From Cyanophora paradoxa (taxonomy: Eukaryota > Glaucocystophyceae > Cyanophorales > Cyanophoraceae): a stretch of 64,000 bases of DNA. The DNA lies in contig QPMI01000096.1 of assembly GCA_004431415.1 (NCBI GenBank), positions 124,001-188,000 of the forward strand, in the 5' to 3' direction. Numbering within the stretch: position 1 is the first letter of the stretch; the number at the start of each line of letters is the position of its first letter. A program made the position numbers and the translations under genes. Below the pieces are notes generated by a model. It had not been told where the DNA came from and made no database searches. It saw only the letters and a program-made list of their open reading frames with translations. Positions 10,105 to 21,400 of the stretch are shown piece by piece.

Positions 10105-10153
10105 CCGGTTCGACTCCTCCCCTAGCGTTACCGGTTCAACTCCTCCCCTAGTT
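10105..10153 (+). repeat. 26-bp tandem duplication
   Basis: Two near-identical units starting CCGGTTC at 10105 and 10131, each reading on into CTCCTCCCCTAG. They superficially resemble a tRNA T-arm but no cloverleaf surrounds them. Confidence 0.75.
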
Positions 10154-10311
10154 AATTATATATTCCCTCTCCTCATTACATTGCTCCCTGGCCAGCGAGC
10201 TCTCCATCGAGCTGGCTATAGCGGGCCAGCCCATTGCCGCAGTACCACGGTGCCAAGCCGGCGAAACCCGGCCATGCAGCTGGGCGCGCGCCGGCGGGGC
10301 TGCACCTGGCC

Positions 10312-10385
10312 GCCTACTGTGACAGCCGCGCGGGCGTCCGCGAGGCTTCGCCGTACTTAGTGCTCCGCAGGAGCACGGATCTTGT
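10312..10385 (+). repeat. 74-bp direct repeat, copy 2
   Basis: Second copy of 8963-9036, 1,349 bp downstream, bracketing copy B of the large repeat. It differs by a single base in the GCG(A/C)GGGC segment. Confidence 0.88.
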
Positions 10386-10778
10386 AATGGTATCATTGGT
10401 ATGACGACATAATTTGGAGACGTCATAGTAAGGCACGCTAAGTGGTATCCCCCATATTTACCGTCCCATACAAGCCTGAAAATTTCATTACGACATAATT
10501 TGGCCATGGAGGCGTCATATTTTTCGCATTAATTAAGAAGCTTCGATCGTGTTTTATAAATAACGACATAAATATTAATGCACCGACGTGCCGTGCGCAT
10601 CCGCACTGCATGCGGCGCCGGCATTTAAATATTCCGCAATGTGGGTATTATGTGGCTCAGTGGCTGCCACCGTGGCACTGCGGCGGCAGTGCGGCGGCAC
10701 TGCGGCACTGCGGCCTCAGCTGCTGCTGTAATAGCAGCTGTATACATGTGAGCACTGAGCAGCAGAGGCCCTGAGGCT

Positions 10779-10780
<2 letters not shown>
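10386..10780. other. Gene-free spacer
   Basis: AT-richer than its surroundings (10480-10640), with two short ACGACATAATTTGG(A/C) motifs at about 10400 and 10490. I see no gene in it. Confidence 0.5.

Positions 10781-10846
<66 letters not shown>
10781..10846 (+). repeat. (CAG)22 microsatellite
   Basis: Twenty-two uninterrupted CAG triplets (CTG on the other strand). The tract is not inside any gene that I can support. Further imperfect CAG/CTG-rich sequence flanks it (10720-10770 and 10847-10870). Confidence 0.95.
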
Positions 10847-10847
<1 letters not shown>

Positions 10848-12412
10848 CTGCCAGCAGCAGCTGCAGCTGCAGGATCCGGAGCGTCCCCACTGGGCCAGCT
10901 GCAGGGCCCAGGCTCGCTGAAGGCTCGGCTGCAGGCTGTAGCTAGCTATAGCTACACAGCAGGTGCGAGTGCAGGGTGTCACTGTCAGGCTCACTGAGGC
11001 TTGCAGCCGCCACGTTCACACGCATCCGCAGGACCGCAGCAACAGCTAGGCTTGTTCTCAGCTGCACAAGAAGGTCCTCGACTAGGCGACGGCCACGCGC
11101 ACGCGCGCGCGTACGCACAGCCGACCGCGGTACGGCCCGTACGGGATGGATTCAATTTCGAAAACGCTCGCGATCGAGCTCAGGACCAAGTTGAACTTTG
11201 CGCAGCAATTGCAGGCGAGCCACGAAGGGCGACTCCTGGGCGAGCAGGGCGCAAGCTTAGGCCTAGGCCACCTGGCCGAGGACTAGCTGGAGGCCTGGCC
11301 TCAGGGCCGCGGCCGAGGCCTGCGCCTGAATTTGAATTCGGATCATCGGATCACCGCAATTAAAGCAAGCTAGCCCGGCAGCCAACGTAAACTTCACTTC
11401 TTATGCAGTCTATAGCTAGCTATAGCGGCTGAAGGAAGCCAGTAGCAAGCGCGCGTACGCGTACTCGTACGACCAGCTGCAGCCAGCCGCGCTGAGCTGA
11501 CCATGGGCGTGATTATGCCGCGCGCTAGCCTGGTAGGGCTTTGCAGCTGCAGCCGGCAATTGCAAGGCTCAGGCTCAGCCGGCCGCGCGCGTTCATGATC
11601 ACTGCAGCCGCTGCAGCTGCTCATTAATATTAGACCAGATCCAGCTATAAATCCAATGCAATCGGCCCCGGCCGCGGCGCCCGGCCGGGGCCCAGCCCAG
11701 CCTGGCAGCCTGGCCCGCGCGCGCGGGGGCCCGGCCACGAGCGCGTGCACGACTCGGCCGCGGCGACCGGTACCGGCTTAGCTTGCGTTCGGGGCTCCGG
11801 CGCCGTCGCAGAGTTCGGCCGCAGCTGCAGCAGCGAATTCGAATTCAAAAACGTTAACTGTATGTGGCTGATCATACAGCTCAAGAAGTGATCGACTCGG
11901 ACGTCGACGTTGGCGCCCCACGCGTACGTATACGTGCACGCGTACGGCCTCGGATCTGAATCAGCGAATTTGAACGCGGCCGCGGCCGCGCCGCAGTGCT
12001 CGCCAGCTGTAGCTCCGGAGGCGCGCGCGCCGCGGCGCGATCTAGGTCAACGCGCGCAGCGTCTCGTGGCATCCAGCGGCGACGCGAGCTCTAAGCACAG
12101 GCTACCGACAACGTACGCGTTGACGAGGCCGGCGTGCCGATGAACGAGAGTTGAGGTCCGCGAGCTCGAGCCGGGCGGCTTTCGAATAAAAGCTACTGTC
12201 ATGATCATGATCATGCTCCCCCGGGCCCGCTAGCGCCTCACGAGTACCGCGCGCCTGCGCACGCTCCCGTCTGCAGGGCTCGCAGGATGCGATCGGGCCC
12301 GCTTGGAGGCCGGGGGGCGGGATCCGCCCCTCGAATACAGGGCCATCGTCCCGGTTGCCACGCCCGATCCGCGAGTCTAGATCTCCCAGGCCTGCTCGGC
12401 CTGGGCCTGGGC
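10847..12412. other. Gene-free spacer upstream of the giant receptor-like gene
   Basis: Again dominated by short palindromes (AGCTAGCTATAGCTAGCT types, GAATTCGAATTC, CGCGTACG). It should contain the promoter and 5' UTR of the next gene, but no element is clear enough to name. Confidence 0.5.
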
Positions 12413-15400
12413 ATGGTCCTCGGCCTCCTCCAGCTGCTGGCCCTGGGCCCCCCGCTCTGCGAGGCCCAGATCTGCGTCGGCGGGGGCTGCGGCGGCGGGA
12501 CCCCCGCTCCCGTGTACACGTCGGCGGGGCCTCCGAATGGCGGTGCTCAGGCGCTCATGCGCCATAAATCCATATTTTCGCCGTTGACGTCGGCTGACTC
12601 GCATTCTATCCGGATCCAGGGGCCTATTTCTCAGGTCTTTTCTTGATTCGACTGGCTAGTTCATTTTATCGCCTTCGCCGATTTCGCGCGCAGTGGGCGA
12701 GTACGGCAATCCGGCGGCGGGCCCTTCCGGCACGCAGCGGTACATCGAAGGGCCCACTGTCGCGTACGGCGGGCTCTACTCCATCGAATTCTGGTACCCC
12801 GGTTTCCGCTGTGATCTGCCGCCGTTATTGCAATTGATCGCAGCCGTTTAATTCGTGCAGGATCCGGCCGCTCAGCATGCCGCCCGTAAGGCTTCGTCTT
12901 TTCGACGCCTATTCAAGCAACGGCGTCGACAACATCGTGCGGCTTGTTGTTTCCTTTCGCTGACTGAAGTCATTGCGGGCCCTGCCCGCTGCAACGTTTA
13001 ACGTCGGCACCAGATAATCAGAGCGTGCCCCTCGGGCTGGTCGATATACGACGACACCACGGGGGCGAATCTGATGTGTAATGTGCGCAGCGTCTGTTTG
13101 TTCTGTGGAACCTTTACAACGTTTAACCCGCAACTGCAGGTTGACTCCGGCTCGTTCTCTCTGCATGTGCTTTTGCTGGATGCGGGTGCAGCCAAGGTAT
13201 CGGACATCTTTTTCTGGGGCAGCAACGGAATCCCAGTGGGACAGTGGTGCACGCATTTATCGCTCAACATGTTGAAGGCTTAAGCTTCAGATCTCTTGGA
13301 AGCCTGACTTCTTACCACTGCCGTATTCGAATCAGGAGCCACGTCGTCTTCACTTTCAACCCCTACACCTGGATGACCCCGAAGGCATACAGGAACGCGA
13401 GCTCCAAACCCATGCAGAAGGGCAGCGTGAGCTACCGGGTGCCCGCGATAGGCCGGACGCACTACTTCGGGAGGTTCGACAGCAGTTATTCGGAGTACAG
13501 CGAGACGTGGCTCTCCAACGCGTTCATGTCGTGTGCGTTGCAATTGCTTGCACGGATGGCGCTAGAAGATATGAACTTCATATTAATTCTTTATTTACAA
13601 TAGCTCCGGCCGCGGCCCCTTGCCATAGATATCAGTCATTCTCAGACTGGACGGGTCCTGATCGCAAATCGCAGGGATTAGAGTCTGGAACATAGAGCTG
13701 ACGCTGGCTCAAGTCGGCGCTGCCTTCTCCGGCGGGGACCTGTCGTCGATTCGCGCTTCGATTCTGTTCGAGTACAAGCTCGACGACTGCAAGAACCGAG
13801 TGCGCATGCGCCTGCCGCGTCAACGCTGCCGCGACCCGCGGCCGGTCTTTGCTTGACAAAGCCGTCCCTTTCCGCAGGGCGTCGCCGACTCCAGTGGAAA
13901 CGGAAGGTTTGCGAGCGTCCATGAGTTTTAACGGATATTCTAGATCTTGAGAATCCATGCCGGAGCCCTACATATATATCTACTCGTCGCGCGCATCGGC
14001 GTAATGGTCTTTTAATTGTGATGACGTCGGTGATGCTCATGATCATATGATCAGGCACGGAGCGTTCGTCGGCGACATTACCATTTTCTGCCCGTACGAA
14101 CCATCTGTCGGTGCGTTTGTTGTTCGCCCCCCCCCCTCCCTCCCCCCCACCACCCCCGCCCCCCCCCACACACACCGTACCCCCTCCCCCTTGATCTATC
14201 CCACCTTCTCCTCTTCCCTCCCCTTCCACCCCCCCCCCTTCCCCTCCCCCCTGTACATCCATCCTGGCCCCGTCCTGGCCTCCCATGCCCCTCCCCCCTT
14301 CCTCTTTCCACCCTACCCATCACGCCCCCCCCCCCCCCCGGACCCCCCCGACCCCCAACCCCCCAACCCCAGCCCCAGCCCCTCCCATACGGTCTCCCGT
14401 CTTCAATCAAGTCTCCTCTCCCAGTCGATCTTCTGTCCCTCGAGCTCGAGCTCTGCGCTCACCGCACGGACGCGCAGGCATCGTCTTCGGGGTACAGGGC
14501 GGAGATTGGGTCGCGCGCTACGTGGACATACCCCCGAGCCTCAGCCTGGGCCCGCCCTTCACGATCGAGGCGTGGGTAAAGCCACGGGCCTTCTCGGCGG
14601 CCCTCTTCTGGGACACCGCCATGTGGGATCCGGCAGTTTCTTCGTCCCCATCCAACTTCATCGTGCGTCCAGCGCTCTAGATCTGGTTCTAATCTTTTCG
14701 AGCTCATTTCCCCATTTTCGACCCCTTCTGCGGCCGCATGCGCAGTACCTGCAATTCTGCTCCTGCGTCTTCTCCGAGTGCCAGTGCTCCGGCGGCGAGA
14801 CGCGCACGGGCATGAAAATGGTAATGACGCAAGGCTTCAACTTCGTGAACAACGCCCCGACTCCGTACTTCTTCACCTCGCTGAACGGTCTCCCCGTGGG
14901 CTCCTGGACGCACATCGCGATCGCCGTGTCAGCGACGCACGTGGCCGCGTACCGGAACGGCCTTCTGACAGAGCAGTACGCCCTCGCAACGCCCATCCCC
15001 ACACTCACCAGGTGCCGCCCCCTCTGCGCGAGAACTAATTATATATAAGCGCGCGCACATCGTCGCCGCCGCTGTGCATTAATATCAAATATTCGGTGAC
15101 GGAAATCTTATGCTGTCTGCAGACAGTACCACTTCATCGGCAAATCCACGTATATGGCGGTGAGTCCGGGATTCGAACTGATGCATTTATCATAGCTGCA
15201 TATATAGCTAGACGCACTGCTGCCTGGCCTCAGTGGTGCTTTGGTTCGCCGCGGCTGAGGATCGCGTTGACGGCGCCCGCGGCCGTTCCAGAGCGACTAC
15301 TTGTATCTCGCGGGCGCGTCCGTGGCCGGCTTCCGCGTCTGGGGCGGGGCGCTCGCGCAAGCGGGCCAGGCGAACTCGGCGTGGCTCGCCTACTCGGGCC

Positions 15401-18400
15401 AGGTGGACAGCATCGGCCTGCCGAAGCACCTGGAGTACAGGATCGACTCCTGCGAGGTGCGCGCGCCTTGGCGTCGGATCATGGGCGCGATAGGCTCAAT
15501 CTAGCTCATCTCGATGCTCGCAGAACGTGGGCACCACGCTCTTAGACACCGGCCCGAACGGCCTTCACGCCGCCTTGATCGGGGATGTTTTCTTCAACTG
15601 CCCGCCGGCTCCGCCCTCCATCCTCTCCGCGGCGGCCTCGCCGAGGGACGGAACGGTCCACGTCACGTTCACCGTTCAGCTCGGCGGCGGCACCCAGGCG
15701 GCGACGATCGACTTGGCTTGCGATGGATTTGGCGGGCCGTACGCCGCCGTGGCGGACGTTCCCGCGCCCGTTCCTGCTTCGCGCGCCGTGTCCCTCGTCC
15801 TCGAAGTCGCGCTGTCCTTCGGCGGCTCCTACACGCTGGACTGGTTCGAATTCGCGCTCACACAATTCTTCTCCGATTAGTCTTGCTGAACGAAAGTGCG
15901 TGCACGTGCAGCACGGCGGGAGGGACGACGTCGTTCGGGCGCGGCTCGGCCCGCTCCAACGCCACTTCCGTAACGATCCCGGAGGGCACGTCGAAGGCCG
16001 CCGAGAGCGCCCTTACCCCCTCGAAAGACCCCGGCGCCGCCAACGCGTTCCTCAACGTCGGAATCTCCGTCTCCGCCGTCGGGGGCGGCCAGGCGAGCCC
16101 GCGGACTCGTCATAGTACTAACGTTCGCTTCGTCTGACCAAAGCTTTCTACATACGTACAGGTCCTGTACGCGGCCCCCCTGGCCAGCTACCCGCTCGGC
16201 CAGCGCCCCGCGGGGCACCGCCTCGCCCTCGTCATCAAGATGAAGACCACCGAGGCGCCCCCCTTTCGATCTCTTTGGAACTATAGCTACGACTTTAACG
16301 CTCTCTTACGAACTATCGCTACGTCTCTTACGCTCTTTCTGTCGCCCGCGCAGGAGTACGCGTACTGCGAGCTGGACTTGGACGCTTCCCGCTGCAACTT
16401 CATCCTCCCCCTCGCCTCGGTCCGAGAATTCGAAGTCCCTCCATCTCGCCTAGGCCTCCTGCAGCTGCCTGATCGGCTCTACATCTCTTATTTGACGCGT
16501 TGCGGTTGCGGTTGCAGGTCTTGGGCGACGCGAAGCCGACGGACTTCTCGTACACGTCCTTCGCCCCGTGGCCGGCGCGGGACCCGGACGCCCGGTTCCC
16601 CCCGGCGGACCTCGGCGCGTTCGAGGCGAGCTGGCCGTGGTCCGAGGCGGCGTTCGGCGAGGCGGGGAGCATGCTCGGCGCGGCCGCCGCGAGCGCCCTC
16701 CGCCCGCCGGCGGACTGCCTCGGGTCCAGCTGCCTCTCTTTCGCTCCGCAGGTGAACAAGGCCTCGCCGAAAACCGCAAAATGAATATCGATGGGTCGGG
16801 CTGTTATCGCTGATATCGATTGTGACCGGCCCCGCAGCGCTGGAGCGCCTACGCGTTTTCCGCGTGCTCCGCGGCCCAGTTCGGCCCCGTCCGGGCGTGG
16901 CCGGCGTCCGCCGGCCTCTGCACCGGCGCCGCCCCATACGACTTCGCGGCGAAGGCGGCGTCCTTCGAGTACGATTTCCGCCATTTCCACGCCGCCTACG
17001 AGCGCCTCTTCTACGACACGGTGCGTCTTTCCCAATTCAAACTTCTTCCTGGCAATATATAAACCATGCGTTGACGTGCACGTGCACGCGCCGTCCGAAC
17101 TGATTCGAACCACTTCGTCGGCACCAGACCTCCGGCTTGCTGAGCGGGGGCGCGCGAGAGAGCTACGAGGCCGGGGGCATGCTTGGCAGCCTCTTCTTGT
17201 CCCGCCCAAACGTGAGCGAATTGAGAGCCCTCTCCTTTGGTATGGCTCTGAGCGGAAGCGGCCCGCACGCGCAGCCCGTCGGGAGCAACCTAAACGAGGA
17301 CGAGCACCGGAAACGGCATTTCCGCGTACAGGTAGTCTTTGATTTGTGAATCCCTTCAGCCATCTATAGATTACCGATGCGAGAACGCTAAATTTTCCGA
17401 GCCAAGTCATAGTATCTTGATCTTGCATCCTCCGATGCGAGAATCCTTCCGTGCCGAGCCAAGATATGATCTGAACCGACGCCGTCGCGATCGCAGGCCG
17501 AGCTGGTGAGGTACGAGGATCTCGCGGCGGCTGGCGGCAGTAGCGGCGCGGGGGGCCTCGCCGCGGGGAGCACCTACTTTTTATCTGGAACCAACTGCCT
17601 GGACTGTGCGCTATTTGATCCGCTTCGAATTCGAATATTCTCCTTGCTTGCACTCTCTCGCGACGCCTGTACCTTCATCTTCATTTTACTTTGTGTCGCT
17701 CAGTTCACGATGCGGACCCGGAGCCCTCGTCGGCGACCTTCGAGGGCAATGAGACGCTGGCCGACGTCCGGCGCGCCTACGGCAGCCTTGGACCATTCGC
17801 GGGTCTTCTCGTCCAAGACGCCCGGGTCCGATGGGCATTAATTCAATGTTCTCTTACAGATTCGATTTAATTTACCTGCTTCTTCGAGCAGTTCGTGCCG
17901 TTCTGGGCGCGCGGGGTCGCCTTCTTCGGCAGCTTCGTCGGGTTCAACTCGACGCCGGGCGGCGCCCCCGCGGTCTTCCCCCTCCTGAAGGCCTGCTCGC
18001 TCTCCGCGGGCGTCGCCCTTCTGAAATTCGACCTCGACGCCCTCGCCCCCGCCGGGCACTCGGCCTCCGCGGGATCCGTCTACCCATCCGTCCCCTGGCC
18101 CAGGACCGACGGCGTGTTCTTCGCGGATGCCTTCCCGCCCGGCGCCTCCCTGCAGGCGGTCCGCGCGGACGGGCGGGTGGCGGAGGGCGGCCCGCTCCTC
18201 TACCACGCCTTAGTCCGAGTGCCGTTCTTCCCGACGGGCCCGTGCCCCGACGCGCTCGTCTGGGGCATGTGCCCGGGCCTTCCCATCGTCCACGTTACCG
18301 CCGTGCGCAAATCGCTTCGAACTTATTTCGTTACAAATGCTGACGCTCGCGATCGTGCCCATTATCTAGGCCCTGACGTGGGAGGTCGACCCGTCCTCGT

Positions 18401-21400
18401 TCACGGACGAGCCGGTGGGCGCGCGCGCCTTCCGCGCGTCCTTCGCCGCGCCGGCCTCCTACCGCACGGGCGTCGCGGTCCACTCGGCCCCGCGCATTCT
18501 CCGCACCGACGCCATCCCTCTGGCCGACCACTGGATCGTGCGCCACTCCATTGATGACGAGCTCCGTCGCGTTTTGGGAGCAGCGAAGTTCTCATCCGCT
18601 CCTCTCTTTAGGTCCAGAACGAGCGCCACCTCCACTCGGGTCCCGGATACGGAGTGCGCCCTCCATTTTAGTTTGCCTCTACCCTTGCATTCGACTAGGG
18701 TTGAATCTCGCGACTGGGCAGTACCTGGAGGGCCGCCTTGTGGACCCGCCGAACGGGCGATACGCCTTCTACGTCACCGGCGATCGGGTCGTCCGCCTGG
18801 CCAAGCCGGACAGCTACCGGAGCGGCATCGCAGGCGCCGTGGACGGCGAGGTGCGGATCTACGGGTCGGACGGCTGGACGGGATCGCGGAGCGAGTGGAC
18901 GAGCGTGGCGGCCGCTGTGTACAAGGACGGAGCCCTCTTTGTCGTGCAGGAGGCGCGCGCGCCCCACCGCTTGTTTTCGTTGACTGCGATGCGATACCCT
19001 TAATCTCGGCGCCTGCAGGTCCACACTGCGTCGAACACGCGCGTGTTCACCTTCGCGTCGAGGACCCTGCCGAGGCCGCGCTACTCCCCGTCGAAGCGGA
19101 TGGGGCGGCAGAGCGAGCGGGCCCCGGGGTCCCGCCTCCTCCGCCTCCAGAGCGTCAACGGCGCCTCCTTCGACGCCGCGAGCGTCGGGCTCAGCGTCAT
19201 CGTTCCAACTTTCCCGGCCAACATCATTAGGTGTTTCATCATTCATTTCTTTTCATTAGTGTTCATCTAACGGGCTCTTTTCTTTTGATTTGCAGTGCAA
19301 CGGTCGTGGACGATTACTCTTCCAGTTCGGCGGCCGGCACGAGCCTCAATCTTACCGTCCCCTTTGTCGAACTACCATGGGTACGCATGCATGAGTTCCT
19401 TCTTTTTTGTGTCGAAGGATCGATATCGCTGAATTCGAATGCGAACCCTATTGCAGATCGTGTTCGTTGTCGCCGAACCGGTGACAATTATTAAGCTGCA
19501 CACGCGGTGCCCGCCCGGGTTCCGCTGGAACCACGAGGTGCGCGCGGTTCGGCGACCTCGGTCGGCTTACATACAACACGCTCGCTCTCACACTATTCTC
19601 TGCGCCGTGGCGACTGTCAGGCCGCCGTGTTCAACGGGTCGACTGCTGAAGTGGACCTCTGCATCCCTCTTCCCGCCGGTGCGCCCCAGGCCTAGGCCCC
19701 CGCACAAGCACGGATCTATGATGGAACGCTCACTTTGCGAAAACTTGAAAACTCGCGAGCAGGGCGCGCGTCGGCAAAGGCAGGGCTGCTTCTCGACGAG
19801 GATGCCGACATGTGCGCCCGCCGCGGCCGCGCGCTCTCACCGGCTCAGCATTTCATCGAACTTTTCCGTGTCCTCGCAGCTGCACCCCGGGCTACTACAG
19901 CCCCCCGGGCTCGACTGCGTGCCTCCCGTGCCCTAAAGGCACGGGATCGAACAACGGATCGGGCTCGTGCTATGGTTCGGCCGCCGGCGCCGTTCTTAAG
20001 CTCTTCTCTGGCGGCGTGCGCTCAATCGCGACCGCCTCGACAGACTGCCCGCAGCACACGTACTCGACGGAGGACGGAATGCCGTGCACGCGCTGCCCCG
20101 ACAACCGCTTCACGACCACGTCCCGATGGATCTTTGGTGAGGGCCGCTTTTCGAATCCATACTCCGCATATGCATTCTCACGTCCACCCCGTCAGATTGC
20201 ATGCCCTGCATCGCCGGCAGTTTCCTCGCGCAGCCTGGGTCATCTACCTGCATGTCCTGCCCGTCGAACCAGGTCGGAATTCAACTAACTTTCATGATGT
20301 CGAACGGGCCGGGCTTTCGAATGTCGGATTCTGATTTCTTGTGCAGTTCTCATTGGAAGGCGCCCTTGGCCGATGTGAATTCTGTGCGCTTAGCTTGTCG
20401 CCGACTTCTCGTTTGCGGATACGACGTTTCCTGATCTATACTGCTCGTCCGCAGGCCCGTCCGGGGCGTACCCGAACCTAGCGCAGACGATGTGCGTCCC
20501 CTGCGCGGCGGGCTACTTCCAACCAGAGAGCTTCCGGCCCTGCGCGCCGTCCGTCAATTCACGCGCTTTGCTCTCTTAGCTTTCCGGCGCTCAAGCCGGT
20601 CTGCAGGTGTCCTCCGGGCCAGTTTTCTCTGGAGGGGACCTTTGGGCTCTGCTCCGACTGCCCCGCGGTAATTTCTATACAGCTGGGAGCTCGATCGAGC
20701 AATCTGACTTCGTGTGATTGCGGCACCAGGGCCAGGTGCCTACGGCGGGGCAGGACGGCTGCGAGGCGTGCCGCCCCGGTTCGGGCGCGGCCGACGGCGA
20801 GTGCGTGGCGTGCACGACCGACCACGCGTCGCCGACGGGCAGCCCCTGCACCAAGTGCCCGGCGGGGGAGATCAGCCTGCCGGACCGCAAGCAATGCGTG
20901 AAGTGCAGCCCCGGGACGCACGAAAAGACGGAAGGGGAGGTGCGCGTTCCCTCGAGCTCGAATATGCCATCATTTTATTTGATTGTTACTTGCACCCGCC
21001 CAATACTCTCGCGCCGTGCAGTGCGCGTCGTGCCCGTTGAACTTCGTCGCGCCGTTCGAGGGCGCCGTCAACTGCACGCCGTGCGCGGCAGGAGAGGTGG
21101 CCTCTATGGACGGCAGGCTCTGCTTCCAGTGTCCGCCAGGTGCAGAAGACCGTCGGGCTTTGTATACGTAGCCAATCTCATCCGCGAGGATAACACCTGC
21201 TCTTTCAGGGACGTATCGGTCGGAGAGCATGCTGACTTGCGAGTCCGTCCCCGCGGACTCCATCGCACAGGCGGGCTCGTCCTCGCCGTCCCGCTGCCCG
21301 GAGGGGACCGTCCCCAACAGCGCCCGCACCGAGTGCAACCCGTGCCCCAAGGTGCCCTCCGAGCGCGATGCACGTCGGCCTCGAGCTGTTGTCTTTGCCT

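Noticed and set aside
10657-10994. Minus-strand ORFs with poly-Cys or poly-Ala over the CAG tract
   Set aside because: They exist only because a triplet repeat has no stops. No domain, splice or neighbour support.
15158-15185. tRNA-like T-arm on the minus strand (GTTCGAATCCCGG)
   Set aside because: The flanks do not form the five-pair T stem, acceptor stem or anticodon arm. It lies in an intron directly after a GTGAGT donor.
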